This document shows, piece after piece, positions 1 to 8,526 of a DNA stretch of 64,000 bases. A program made the translations under genes and the position numbers. The notes below the pieces were generated by a model. It saw nothing but the letters and a program-made list of their open reading frames with translations. It made no database searches and was not told the origin of the DNA. Numbering within the stretch: the stretch's first letter is position 1; the number at the start of each line of letters is the position of its first letter. This DNA comes from Lacrimispora amygdalina (GTDB lineage Bacteria > Bacillota > Clostridia > Lachnospirales > Lachnospiraceae): NCBI RefSeq assembly GCF_900205965.1, contig NZ_OAOF01000015.1:1-64000 (forward strand), written 5' to 3'.

Positions 1-105
1 ATCGCAAGAGTAAGACCCCTTGAAGACGACGAGGTAGATAGGGCAGAGGTGGAAGCATGGCAACATGTGCAGCTGACTGTCACTAATAGGTCGAGGGCTT
101 AACCA
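1..105 (+). rRNA. 23S ribosomal RNA, 3' end (partial)
   Basis: The first hundred bases match the conserved 3' end of bacterial 23S rRNA, including the segment ending in AATAGGTCGAGGGCTTAACC. The rest of the gene lies upstream of the window. The 3' boundary is placed by similarity and may be off by a few bases. From 106 to 198 there is no room for a full 5S rRNA and nothing else is recognised there. Confidence 0.93.
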
Positions 106-198
106 AGTTGGTTTAGGTAATAGAGGAAGAACGGATGAAAGATATATAACAATGTGTGGTTTTGAGGGTATGTGTACCAGCTTTCAAAAAATAGTTTT

Positions 199-272
199 GG
201 CCTGGTGGCTCAGCTGGTTAGAGCGCCGCCCTGTCACGGCGGAGGTCGTGGGTTCGAATCCCATCCGGGTCG
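199..272 (+). tRNA. tRNA-Asp (GTC)
   Basis: A complete cloverleaf: the 7-bp acceptor stem joins 199-205 with 265-271, and the anticodon loop CTGTCAC carries GTC at 233-235. The T loop TTCGAAT is canonical. The 3' CCA is not encoded. It is the first of seven tRNAs downstream of the 23S gene. Confidence 0.97.
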
Positions 273-294
273 TTTCACAACTAAATTTGAATAT

Positions 295-367
295 GGGATC
301 TTAGCTCAGCTGGGAGAGCATCTGCCTTACAAGCAGAGGGTCATAGGTTCGAGCCCTATAGGTCCCA
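295..367 (+). tRNA. tRNA-Val (TAC)
   Basis: Acceptor stem 295-301 pairs with 360-366, discriminator A at 367. The anticodon loop CTTACAA carries TAC at 328-330. D loop and T loop are canonical and CCA is not encoded. Confidence 0.97.
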
Positions 368-402
368 TTCTGTATGCAAGTTTCATACATGAGAAGAGTT
401 GT

Positions 403-475
403 GCCGATGTGGCTCAATTGGCAGAGCAGCTGATTTGTAATCAGCAGGTTATCGGTTCGAGTCCGATCATCGGCT
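403..475 (+). tRNA. tRNA-Thr (TGT)
   Basis: Acceptor stem GCCGATG at 403-409 pairs perfectly with 468-474. The anticodon loop TTTGTAA carries TGT at 436-438. Confidence 0.97.
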
Positions 476-495
476 TGTATCAAAAACAATATTTT

Positions 496-577
496 GGATG
501 GGTTCCCGAGTGGCCAAAGGGGGCAGACTGTAAATCTGTTATCGACGATTTCGATGGTTCGAATCCATCTCCATCCA
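496..577 (+). tRNA. tRNA-Tyr (GTA)
   Basis: An 82-nt class II tRNA with a long variable arm. Acceptor stem 496-502 pairs with 570-576, and the anticodon loop CTGTAAA carries GTA at 530-532. Confidence 0.96.
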
Positions 578-623
578 TTCAGTGATTAAAATTCGAATCA
601 CTGCATATAATATAATTGAATAA

Positions 624-697
<74 letters not shown>

Positions 698-740
698 TTT
701 TTGTTGGTATTTTTTATGGATAATGTGTTTTTACACATGA

Positions 741-813
<73 letters not shown>

Positions 814-816
814 TAT

Positions 817-889
817 GGGATACTAGCTCAGGTGGTAGAGCACTTGACTTTTAATCAAGTTGTCCGGGGTTCGAATCCCCGGTGTCTCA
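817..889 (+). tRNA. tRNA-Lys (TTT)
   Basis: Acceptor stem 817-823 pairs with 882-888, including two G-T wobbles. The anticodon loop CTTTTAA carries TTT. It is the last gene of the rRNA-tRNA unit. Confidence 0.96.
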
Positions 890-893
890 GGAC

Positions 894-931
894 AAGCCTT
901 GGAACAGTGATGTTTCAGGGCTTATTTTTTT
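894..931 (+). terminator. intrinsic terminator of the rRNA-tRNA operon
   Basis: A 13-bp hairpin with a GTGA loop (arms 894-906 and 911-923, a few wobble pairs) is followed by a run of seven T. It lies 5 bases after tRNA-Lys, so it closes the stable RNA operon. Confidence 0.85.
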
Positions 932-958
932 ACAAAAAAATATTCGATGAAAAAGTGG

Positions 959-1189
959 CTATTCATCGAATTCAACAATTACATAATATCCTCTGTCATT
1001 ATGTTTGATTTCTTTTACAATTCCATGGTCTGATTTAATGCGGTCACGACCCATATAGCAGCCTGACATGGCAACTGCAGGATCGATAATATAGCTGTAG
1101 CTGCTGGTTCCTTCCCGTTCAATAATCTGGACTTCCTCACCAGCCTCAACAAGTCCGGGGCGTTCCATTTTAAATTCTATCATTCTCAT
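959..1189 (-). CDS. small conserved protein of unknown function (76 aa)
   Basis: Not recognised. It is a 76-residue acidic protein with no signal peptide or membrane segment; alternating hydrophobic residues suggest a small beta-rich fold (for example VQIIE, YSYII, YYVIVEF). The ATG at 1189 is preceded by GGAG at a 10-base distance, and a near-consensus promoter lies directly upstream, so it is very probably expressed. It is transcribed away from the amino acid decarboxylase gene and toward the tRNA terminator. Confidence 0.75.
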   Translation of the reverse strand: MRMIEFKMERPGLVEAGEEVQIIEREGTSSYSYIIDPAVAMSGCYMGRDRIKSDHGIVKEIKHNDRGYYVIVEFDE

Positions 1190-1219
1190 AATGGGTATTC
1201 TCCTTTTTGATTCCAGGTT

Positions 1220-1270
1220 ATTATAACGCTGCGGGAAAAAATTGTAAAGATGAGATAAGAATGATATACT
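1220..1270. promoter_or_regulatory. overlapping divergent promoters
   Basis: Minus strand, toward the 76-aa gene: TTTACA (1248-1243), 17-base spacer, TATAAT (1225-1220). Plus strand, toward the decarboxylase: TTGTAA (1242-1247), 17-base spacer, TATACT (1265-1270). The two -35 boxes occupy the same bases on opposite strands, so the promoters should compete for RNA polymerase. Confidence 0.7.
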
Positions 1271-1327
1271 AAATATGCTGATTTAATAAAATTGATCAGC
1301 AAGCTATTAAGGGAGGCGGTTTATATA

Positions 1328-2809
1328 GTGAATCGAAAACCGGATTTATTTGATCAATTAGCAGAGTATGGACACTCTGATTTTTATCCTTTTCATATGC
1401 CTGGACATAAGAGGCAATTCAAAGAATCGTTCAGTAAGAAATTTACCAATCCTTTTTCAATCGATATTACGGAGATTGATGGTTTTGATAATCTGCATAA
1501 TCCTCAGGGAATCTTAAAGGAGTCCATGGACAGGGCGTCGGCCATTTACAAAAGTGATAAAACCTATTATCTGGTGAATGGAAGCAGCTGCGGGATATTA
1601 AGTGCCATAAGCGGAACCGTATCCAGAGGGGGCACCATATTAATGAGCAGGAATTGTCATAAGTCGGCATTTCATGGAGTTTTCCTCAATGATTTAAAAG
1701 CAGAGTACATTTATCCACAATTAATTGGTGAGTTTTGTCTTCAAGGTGGAATACTTCCGGAAGATATGGAAGAAATGTTGAAAAACCATCCGGAGGCGGA
1801 GGCGGTGCTTGTGGTCTCTCCTACTTATGATGGGATTGTGTCGGATATCAGAAAGCTTGCAGATATAACTCATAAGTTTAATCTGCCATTAATTGTTGAT
1901 GAGGCACATGGGGCTCACTTTTCATTTGGTAAGGAGACAGGTTTTCCTGTATCAGCAATAGAGCTGGGTGCGGACATTGTGATTCAGAGCCTTCATAAAA
2001 CACTCCCTTCTCTTACGCAGACGGCTGTTATGCATGTAAAAGGCAGTTATGTGGATTTGGACAGGCTGGACCGGTATGTGCATATATATCAGACAAGCAG
2101 CCCTTCTTATGTATTAATGGCTTCTATTGATAACTGCATTGGATTTATGGCAGAACAGGGCCAGGAATGTATGAAAGAATTTAATAGAAAGATAATGGGA
2201 TTAAGGGAGGAATTAAAGAGCCTTTCTTATTTAAAAGTTTTGGATGAGCAGGTGAAAGGAACGGCTGGTGTTTATGATGTGGATCTCTCTAAACTGATAA
2301 TATCTACAAGGAATTCTAATTTGACAGGAGCACAACTGGATCAAAAACTAAGGGAAGTATATCATCTGGAGATGGAGATGTGCGGGCCAGACTATGTTAC
2401 GGCTATTCTGACACTGGCTGATACAAAAGAAGGTTATAGAAGGCTTTTACAGGCACTGTCAGAGATCGATGCAAAGGCCGGAGATAAATCGGGGCAGATT
2501 CTGGTCAGATTGGATAGGTCAGGAGGATATGGTGATCAGCCAGTCAGGCCGGAAATTAGAACTACCATTGCAAAGGGAATGAATTTACATCGAAAGAAGA
2601 TTCATCTGGAAGATGCTTTGGGTCAGGTTTCAGCGGAATTTGTTTATATATATCCACCGGGAATTCCCATTGTAGCCCCTGGTGAAGTTTTAAAGAGGGA
2701 ACTCATAGATCTTATTGTATCATATAAGAAGATGGGGCTTCCGGTACAGGGTTTGGAAGACCAAAGAATTGAATTTATTTATATTTTAGATGGACAGACG
2801 ATTAAATAA
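1328..2809 (+). CDS. Orn/Lys/Arg decarboxylase family PLP enzyme
   Basis: A fold-type I PLP decarboxylase of the ornithine/lysine/arginine family in its short Gram-positive form (493 aa), which removes the alpha-carboxyl of a basic amino acid to give a polyamine precursor. Visible motifs are HMPGHK (residues 23-28), DEAHGAH and the PLP-binding SLHKT with Lys224, followed by TQ. The GTG at 1328 was chosen because GGGAGG at 1311-1316 lies at the right distance; an upstream in-frame TTG at 1292 has no such site. The substrate cannot be decided from sequence. A guanylate-kinase-like gene follows 17 bases downstream and is probably cotranscribed. Confidence 0.9.
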   Translation: MNRKPDLFDQLAEYGHSDFYPFHMPGHKRQFKESFSKKFTNPFSIDITEIDGFDNLHNPQGILKESMDRASAIYKSDKTYYLVNGSSCGILSAISGTVSRGGTILMSRNCHKSAFHGVFLNDLKAEYIYPQLIGEFCLQGGILPEDMEEMLKNHPEAEAVLVVSPTYDGIVSDIRKLADITHKFNLPLIVDEAHGAHFSFGKETGFPVSAIELGADIVIQSLHKTLPSLTQTAVMHVKGSYVDLDRLDRYVHIYQTSSPSYVLMASIDNCIGFMAEQGQECMKEFNRKIMGLREELKSLSYLKVLDEQVKGTAGVYDVDLSKLIISTRNSNLTGAQLDQKLREVYHLEMEMCGPDYVTAILTLADTKEGYRRLLQALSEIDAKAGDKSGQILVRLDRSGGYGDQPVRPEIRTTIAKGMNLHRKKIHLEDALGQVSAEFVYIYPPGIPIVAPGEVLKRELIDLIVSYKKMGLPVQGLEDQRIEFIYILDGQTIK

Positions 2810-2826
2810 AGTTGGAGTAGTGAACG

Positions 2827-3411
2827 ATGAGCAGGATATTTTATATTATGGGTAAAAGTGCTTCAGGAAAGGATACTATATATAAAAAACTTCTGGAGAG
2901 AATTCCCGGATTGAAAACCATTATCCCATATACGACCAGACCCATTCGGGATGGGGAAGTGAACGGGGTGGAATATTTTTTCACAACCAGAGAAAAGCTG
3001 GAGCAGTTCCGCAGGGAAGAAAAGTTAATTGAAGAACGTACTTATGAAACTATCTATGGCCCATGGAGTTATTTTACGGTAGACGACGGGCAGTTTGACC
3101 GTATGGGGCAGAGTACTTATCTCATGATTGGAACATTGGAGTCTTATGAGAAAACCAGGGATTATTTTGGTTATGAGTATTTATATCCTATTTATGTGGA
3201 GGTTGGTGACAGAGAGCGATTACTGCGTTCCATAGAAAGAGAGCAGGGGCAGGAGGTTCCTAAATATAAAGAGGTGTGCAGAAGATTTCTTGCTGATGAA
3301 GAGGATTTTAAAGAAGAGAATCTGCTTCGCTGTGGTATTGAAATCCGTTTTCAAAATGATAATCTGGAGCGCTGTCTGGATGAGATAGTGGACCAGATTA
3401 AGAAGAGTTAA
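2827..3411 (+). CDS. guanylate kinase-like protein
   Basis: A 194-residue P-loop kinase of the guanylate kinase family. The P-loop GKSASGKDT is at residues 9-17, and the GMP-binding region TTRPIRDGEVNGVEYFF follows, as in Gmk. It differs from ordinary Gmk in the lid and C-terminal part, and an essential gmk gene is often found elsewhere next to rpoZ, so this may be a divergent paralogue. The pairing with a basic amino acid decarboxylase is a recurrent Firmicute arrangement (yaaO-tmk-like in Bacillus). It ends just before a bidirectional terminator. Confidence 0.75.
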   Translation: MSRIFYIMGKSASGKDTIYKKLLERIPGLKTIIPYTTRPIRDGEVNGVEYFFTTREKLEQFRREEKLIEERTYETIYGPWSYFTVDDGQFDRMGQSTYLMIGTLESYEKTRDYFGYEYLYPIYVEVGDRERLLRSIEREQGQEVPKYKEVCRRFLADEEDFKEENLLRCGIEIRFQNDNLERCLDEIVDQIKKS

Positions 3412-3436
3412 AAATTGGAATAAGAAATAGAATAAT

Positions 3437-3473
3437 AAAAATGCTCCCTGTTGTATTACAGAGAGCATTTTTC
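3437..3473. terminator. bidirectional intrinsic terminator
   Basis: The hairpin AATGCTC-c-CTGT / ACAG-a-GAGCATT has A-rich sequence on its left and T-rich sequence on its right. It separates the convergent kinase gene and sugar permease gene and can serve both. Confidence 0.85.
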
Positions 3474-3475
3474 AG

Positions 3476-4477
3476 CTATTTGGCTGCCAGTCTTCTGGCT
3501 TTTGCTTCCATGCGGGATCTTGTTACGTCAATAAAGACAGCTGCTATAATAACCATACCAATTACAATGTATTGAACGGAGCTTGAGGTATTAAGAAGTG
3601 TCAGCCCGTTGCGAATGGTAGAGATCATCAGTGCACCAATTAAAGTTCCCCAGATTGTTCCTTTTCCGCCCATGAAGGAAGCACCGCCTATGATACATGC
3701 TGCGATAGCATCCGTGTCATAGGGGGATATAGCTGCGGATGGATTGGCAACTGCAGAACGTCCTACAATAACCAGACCTGCAATGGCACACATAAAGCCG
3801 GATAAGGTGTAAACAAAGATCAGCACGTTGTCAGAATTAATTCCGGATAAGCGGGCGGCTTCCGGATTTCCCCCTACACAATAGACCATTCTGCCCAGCG
3901 CAGTTTTATTTAAAAAGAAATGGTATACTCCGTAAATCAGAATGAGAACGATAAAGCAAAGCGGGATTCCGGAGAAACCGCCGGTTGTTTTAAATAAATT
4001 AAAGGACCCTAAAAATGTAACGCCTACTGGAAAGTCTGAAATTGTTTTGGTTGATACGACGAAAAGAGCAAGGCCGCAAAGTACATTTTTCATACCCAGA
4101 GTTGATACAAAGGGATGAGGAAGATGCATTTTGGTCAACAGAATACCATTTGCAAATCCGACCAGAAGTCCGGTGATGATACAGGCCAGTATCAGTAAGA
4201 ATGGGTTGGTGATCCTCAGTGAATTTTTAAGCATACCCATCACACAGGCACATAATATAGCGTTTGCACCTACAGAAAGATCAATTCCTGCAGTAATAAG
4301 TACAACCAGCATAGCTGCTGAGATAAGACCGTTTACGGCTGTCTGACGTAAGATGTTCATCATATTATTCACAGTTAGAAATTTATCTGTTGCCACTGAC
4401 AGGATCATAAACAACAGGATCAGTGCCAGCAGCGGAGCTGCCTTACTGATTGCGTCTTTTAGTTTTTTTGTTTTCAT
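3476..4477 (-). CDS. ribose-type sugar ABC transporter permease
   Basis: A 333-residue, very hydrophobic membrane protein of the RbsC/BPD_transp_2 family. It carries the family segments TAVNGLISAAMLVVLITAGIDLSVGA (given here in two parts: the helix near residues 45-60, then GIDLSVG) and AACIIGGASFMGGKGTIWGT near residue 265. It forms the channel of an importer with the ATPase and the binding protein encoded just upstream. The start ATG overlaps the end of the ATPase gene by 4 bases, indicating translational coupling. The transported sugar is not known; ribose, galactose, autoinducer-2 and others use this family. Confidence 0.9.
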   Translation of the reverse strand: MKTKKLKDAISKAAPLLALILLFMILSVATDKFLTVNNMMNILRQTAVNGLISAAMLVVLITAGIDLSVGANAILCACVMGMLKNSLRITNPFLLILACIITGLLVGFANGILLTKMHLPHPFVSTLGMKNVLCGLALFVVSTKTISDFPVGVTFLGSFNLFKTTGGFSGIPLCFIVLILIYGVYHFFLNKTALGRMVYCVGGNPEAARLSGINSDNVLIFVYTLSGFMCAIAGLVIVGRSAVANPSAAISPYDTDAIAACIIGGASFMGGKGTIWGTLIGALMISTIRNGLTLLNTSSSVQYIVIGMVIIAAVFIDVTRSRMEAKARRLAAK

Positions 4478-5973
4478 TGTATAGCACCTCCCCAGGCAGC
4501 TTTCATAATTGTTTCCTGATTCAGTAAATCACGGTCTCTTGAAAGTTCACCCATCACTTTTCCTTCTCTCATTATAATAACTCTGTCGCTCATTCCGATA
4601 ATTTCCGGCAGTTCTGAGGATATCATGATCACGCATTTGCCGGCTTTTATCAGGCTGTTCATAATGTTATAAACCTCAACTTTTGCACCAACGTCAATAC
4701 CTCTGGTAGGTTCATCAAAGATATAGATATCTGCATTGGTATTAATCCATTTGCCAATGACTACTTTTTGCTGATTACCTCCTGACAGTTGTCCCACTGC
4801 TTCTTTTGAATCTGATATTTTAATTTTTAAACTGTCTACGTTTTCTCCGGCCAGCTGATCAATGTGTTTTTCATCCAGGAAGAGTCCGTTTTTACATTTC
4901 TCCATGGAACTGAGAATGAGATTGGTACGTACGGATTGGGTCAAAACCAGACCCTGTCCTTTCCTGTCCTCTGTTAAAAATGCCATACCCAGACGGATCG
5001 CATCCTTTGGTGATTTAATTGTTACAGGTTTTTCATTAATATAAATATTACCGGAATCGTGGGCGTCAGCGCCGAATATTGCCCGGAAGGTTTCTGTCCG
5101 TCCCGCGCCTACCAGTCCGGCAAAACCAAGTATTTCCCCGTAGTTGGCATGAAAATTAATGTCTTTTAGGACTCCGTTTGTATTTAGATGTTCCACTCGT
5201 AAGGCTTCTCTGCCTCTTGTTGTATTCAGCTTTGGATATTGGTTTTCCAGGGTTCTTCCTACCATGGCGGAAATGAGAGAATCATTGTCCATCTCTGTAA
5301 TGTCTTTTGTCAGGATATGTTCTCCGTCTCTCATAACGGTGACCCGGTCGCATAACTCAAAGAGCTCTTCCAGCTTATGGGAAACAAACAGTATGGAAAT
5401 GCCTTTTGCCTTTAAAGAACGTATGGTTTTCATTAATTGGGCAACCTCTTTTTCTCCAAGACTGGAGGTGGGTTCATCCATAATGATCAGTTTTGCATCG
5501 ATTAAAACAGCTTTTGCTATTTCAACCATCTGCTGTATTCCCATACCATAGGAACCGCATTCTTTCTTTACATCAATATCCTGTCCCAGTGACATCATCA
5601 CGTTATGCGCTGTCTCATGCATTTTTTCATATTCCAGAAGCGGACTATTCTTCTTTTTCAGTGCTTTATTTATAAAAATATTATCTGTGACTGATAAAAG
5701 GCGCACAATATTTAGTTCCTGGTAGACACAGGCAATTCCGTGGGCAGCCGCCTCTCGGGGATTTTTGAAGGAGACTACTTTACCGTCCATTAAGAGGGTA
5801 CCTTCTTCCGGGGTATATACCCCGGTCAGTACTTTAATCAGCGTGGATTTGCCGGCACCATTTTCCCCGATCAGTCCATGAATCTCTCCTGGTTTAATTT
5901 CCATTGACATATTGCGCAGAGCCACAACTCCCGGAAAGCGTTTCGTCACATGTTTCAGTTCCATTAAGCTCAT
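4474..5973 (-). CDS. ribose-type sugar ABC transporter ATPase (tandem NBD)
   Basis: A 499-residue tandem ATPase of the RbsA/MglA type. The first nucleotide-binding domain has an intact Walker A GENGAGKST near residue 38 and Walker B LIIMDEPTSSL with the H-loop VSHK. The second has the family's usual modified P-loop GAGRTE, an LSGGNQQK signature and Walker B IFDEPTRGIDVG. Length is normal for the family. This is the real motor of the transporter, in contrast to the degenerate RbsA-like protein at 7174-8526. The gene sits between the binding protein (34 bases upstream) and the permease (4-base overlap). Confidence 0.93.
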   Translation of the reverse strand: MSLMELKHVTKRFPGVVALRNMSMEIKPGEIHGLIGENGAGKSTLIKVLTGVYTPEEGTLLMDGKVVSFKNPREAAAHGIACVYQELNIVRLLSVTDNIFINKALKKKNSPLLEYEKMHETAHNVMMSLGQDIDVKKECGSYGMGIQQMVEIAKAVLIDAKLIIMDEPTSSLGEKEVAQLMKTIRSLKAKGISILFVSHKLEELFELCDRVTVMRDGEHILTKDITEMDNDSLISAMVGRTLENQYPKLNTTRGREALRVEHLNTNGVLKDINFHANYGEILGFAGLVGAGRTETFRAIFGADAHDSGNIYINEKPVTIKSPKDAIRLGMAFLTEDRKGQGLVLTQSVRTNLILSSMEKCKNGLFLDEKHIDQLAGENVDSLKIKISDSKEAVGQLSGGNQQKVVIGKWINTNADIYIFDEPTRGIDVGAKVEVYNIMNSLIKAGKCVIMISSELPEIIGMSDRVIIMREGKVMGELSRDRDLLNQETIMKAAWGGAIQ

Positions 5974-6007
5974 AGCAGTTCAACCCTTTCTGTTTCTTGC
6001 TGACAGG

Positions 6008-6985
6008 TTAGTTTAAATAGCCTTTCAGTTGTTCTAAATAGTCTTTTGCATTTTCGGAGGATATGACTTGACAGCCGGTATCTACAAAGGATTTTACTGT
6101 CTCACCCTTTACTGCTTTGACTGCAGTTTCTACCGCTTTATATCCCATGGTGTAAGCGGACTGAGCGCAGGTGGCGGTAATGGTTCCGTCAATAATATTT
6201 TGTACACCGCTCTGGTTTCCATCAAAACCAACAATAATAACATCGTTTAATCCGCTTTGTTTACAGGCAGTTGCAGCTCCTGCAGCCGTATCATCGTTAT
6301 GGCATAATACAATCTGAATGTCACCACTCTGGGCAGTAATCATATTCTCCATCACGTTGGCAGCCGTATCAGGATTGGACTGGGCATACTGTACGGAAAC
6401 AATGTCGATTCCTTTTTCTTCCATTGCTCTGGTATAACCGGCCTGTCTGGCATCACTGGTTGCATTTCCTTCAACACCGCCAATAATTACGGCTTTTGTT
6501 CCTTTGCCTGCTTTTTCAGCAGCAAACAGTCCCCCCTGATAGGCTGCTTTGTCATTGCCGGTTCCTACAAAAGCAACTTTCCCAGGAATTTCTGCATCTG
6601 TATCAACGGTTATGATTGGTATTTTTACATCACCAATTACGCTTGCAACGGATTCTGACTGAAGGGGAGAGATAACAAAAGCATCAATTCCTCCTGCGAG
6701 CATGGTCTCAATCATATTGTTCTGCTCGTCATAGGCTGTTTCTGAGGCAGGTCCCTGAAGGTCAACTTTAACACCTAAATCTTTTGAGGCAGCATTGACT
6801 CCGGCAGCAACGTAGCTCCAGTATTCGCTGGAAAGCGTTTTTAGGATTACACCAACTTTGATTTCTCCTTCCGTGGAAGCAGTTTCACTGCCGGCAGGGG
6901 AAGTGTCTGCTTTTTTCCCTGCACAGCCGGCAGCAGATACCAGCAAGGCAGATACTAACATCAGGGATAAGATACTTTTTTTCAT
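6008..6985 (-). CDS. sugar-binding lipoprotein, periplasmic-binding-protein family 4
   Basis: A 325-residue exported binding protein of the RbsB type. It has a lipoprotein signal peptide with the lipobox VSAAGC, Cys21 being the anchored residue, followed by a Ser/Thr-rich linker. The mature part shows the family segments GVILKTLSSEYWSYVAAGV and SPLQSESVASVI, in which two domains close around a sugar. It heads the operon (binding protein, ATPase, permease), with AAAGGAG upstream of its ATG. Expression is probably controlled by the adjacent two-component operon at 7174-11201. Confidence 0.92.
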   Translation of the reverse strand: MKKSILSLMLVSALLVSAAGCAGKKADTSPAGSETASTEGEIKVGVILKTLSSEYWSYVAAGVNAASKDLGVKVDLQGPASETAYDEQNNMIETMLAGGIDAFVISPLQSESVASVIGDVKIPIITVDTDAEIPGKVAFVGTGNDKAAYQGGLFAAEKAGKGTKAVIIGGVEGNATSDARQAGYTRAMEEKGIDIVSVQYAQSNPDTAANVMENMITAQSGDIQIVLCHNDDTAAGAATACKQSGLNDVIIVGFDGNQSGVQNIIDGTITATCAQSAYTMGYKAVETAVKAVKGETVKSFVDTGCQVISSENAKDYLEQLKGYLN

Positions 6986-7010
6986 AGTTTAATCTCCTTT
7001 CAAAACAAAT

Positions 7011-7038
7011 GTTATACAAGATGCATAAAATGATACAA
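7011..7038 (-). promoter_or_regulatory. candidate promoter of the sugar transporter operon
   Basis: On the minus strand TTGTAT (7038-7033) and TATAAC (7016-7011) are 16 bases apart, 26 bases ahead of the binding-protein start. Both boxes are imperfect, as expected for an activated promoter. Confidence 0.4.
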
Positions 7039-7134
7039 TGTAATTAATATTTTATAGGCAAAAACACAATAAAACAATGGTATAATTTGTGTTGTAAGGG
7101 GGTAAATGTTTGGATATGGGGATAATCAGGGGAA

Positions 7135-7161
7135 GAAAAAAAGCCTGGCCGGCTTTTTTTG
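7135..7161 (-). terminator. intrinsic terminator after the pseudo-ATPase gene
   Basis: A short G-C stem (AGCC/GGCT) flanked by A and T runs lies 13 bases after the stop codon at 7174. It separates the regulatory operon from the transporter operon, so the two are transcribed as separate units. Confidence 0.7.
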
Positions 7162-7173
7162 AGAAAGAAAGGA

Positions 7174-8526
7174 CTAATCTTTAAGTAAACAGTTATTCTT
7201 AACTGTTAGATGTTTTCCTTTCATGGTATATGCTTCTGTTATATGGTTTGTAATGAGTATGACGGCAATTCCGGATTTTAAAGCTTCATTAAGAAGGCTG
7301 ATGGTCAGGGAGCGAAGCTGATAATCCATGGATGTAAAGGGTTTGATACATACCATAACTTTAGGCCGGAGAAAAATCCAACGGTAATAAATCAGTTTCA
7401 GCTTACATTCATCACTGGCTTTATCCGCTCTTAGTGAAAGCTCTTTTTCTGTGAAAATGCCATGGGTCATATTTTGTACCAGTTTCCGATAGGATTTCTT
7501 AAATGAAATACCTGCATTCTTCTGCATAAGCATAAAAATTAAGTTATCCATGATGGTCATACTGGTAAATACCATTTCATTGAGAGACCTGGCTTCAATA
7601 AAAACAATCTCGTCTAGTATGGAGCGAAAACAGTTTTTGTATTGATAGGATATGATTGCTTTTGAAGTTAAGAAACTGCAGCTTTCCAGTATGGAGATGG
7701 CATGACAGCATTCTGCAGAATTTGTATCAAGTATAGTTACCAGTTCTCCTCCTTTTATAAATTGGTCGAGAGAAACATAGGGAGAGGACGCCTGTTTTTT
7801 AGCAGCAAAGCCAGCCGCAGTACATGGTTGGTTTGATGAGGAGATGATGTGACTGGGTATTATCCGGCTGATTGATCTGCCCTTTTTTATAATGGTAACC
7901 TCATCTGCCAGGCTCCATAAATCGGTATTGCTTCCTGAAACATAAAGAAAGGTCATACCTTTCATTTTTAATTTTACAGTGAGATCAAAAAAATCCTTCA
8001 TCTCTTCTTCTGACAGAAACATCTCCAGATCAGTAATGACTGCCAGTTTTCGTCCGGATACGTAAGCGCGCAGGAGTTCAATCTGCTTTTGTCTGCCAAA
8101 GTCCAGTGAATGGGCTTTGGCAGACATGGGAAGCGTAAGTCTAAGTTCTTTCAATAGATCCGGAGCCTTTCTGCAGAGTAAGGTTGCCCGGTTCCACCAG
8201 AGCACCCTGCTATTTGCAACAAAAATATTCTCCCCAACGCTTAGCTGGGAAAAAACACCTCTGTTCCTGCCGATAAAAGAGGTTTGTTTCCGGATCTGAT
8301 CCTGGGAACGGCGGGAATTTAATTTATTCCCATTCCAGTAAATCCAGCCGGAGTCAGGTTTTAAGGTTCCGTCCAGAAGACTGAGAAAATTCTGTTTCTC
8401 GATTAGATTGGGAATAATTGCAAAACAGATCTGCCCCTGAAAAGCACGCAGGCATAAGCCTTTGAGAAGGGGTTGATTTCCTTCGGAGCAGTAAATATTT
8501 TCGTAGCGCAGTACTTCCTGTTTCAT
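7174..8526 (-). CDS. degenerate tandem RbsA-like ATPase (predicted non-catalytic)
   Basis: This 450-residue protein aligns by eye along its whole length with RbsA, but the catalytic motifs are gone. The Walker A position reads IPNLIEKQN (residues 38-46, only the lysine kept). Walker B reads VITDLEMFL, with Leu167 in place of the catalytic Glu. The H-loop VSH has become VSG (Gly198). In the second half the P-loop reads NSAECC, the signature is lost, and Walker B reads CIKPFTSMD, without the acidic pair. The frame is intact and overlaps the kinase gene by 4 bases, so this is a maintained protein rather than a pseudogene. I infer a regulatory role, perhaps binding the permease or kinase; hydrolysis is very unlikely. 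Confidence 0.8.
   Translation of the reverse strand: MKQEVLRYENIYCSEGNQPLLKGLCLRAFQGQICFAIIPNLIEKQNFLSLLDGTLKPDSGWIYWNGNKLNSRRSQDQIRKQTSFIGRNRGVFSQLSVGENIFVANSRVLWWNRATLLCRKAPDLLKELRLTLPMSAKAHSLDFGRQKQIELLRAYVSGRKLAVITDLEMFLSEEEMKDFFDLTVKLKMKGMTFLYVSGSNTDLWSLADEVTIIKKGRSISRIIPSHIISSSNQPCTAAGFAAKKQASSPYVSLDQFIKGGELVTILDTNSAECCHAISILESCSFLTSKAIISYQYKNCFRSILDEIVFIEARSLNEMVFTSMTIMDNLIFMLMQKNAGISFKKSYRKLVQNMTHGIFTEKELSLRADKASDECKLKLIYYRWIFLRPKVMVCIKPFTSMDYQLRSLTISLLNEALKSGIAVILITNHITEAYTMKGKHLTVKNNCLLKD

Noticed and set aside
172..585. 137-codon open frame across the tRNA cluster
   Set aside because: It runs through four complete tRNA genes; the frame is a by-product of their sequences.
7174..8526. 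Pseudogene call for the degenerate RbsA-like gene
   Set aside because: There is no frameshift or stop, the start overlaps the kinase gene, and the length is maintained, all of which fit a functional non-catalytic protein better.
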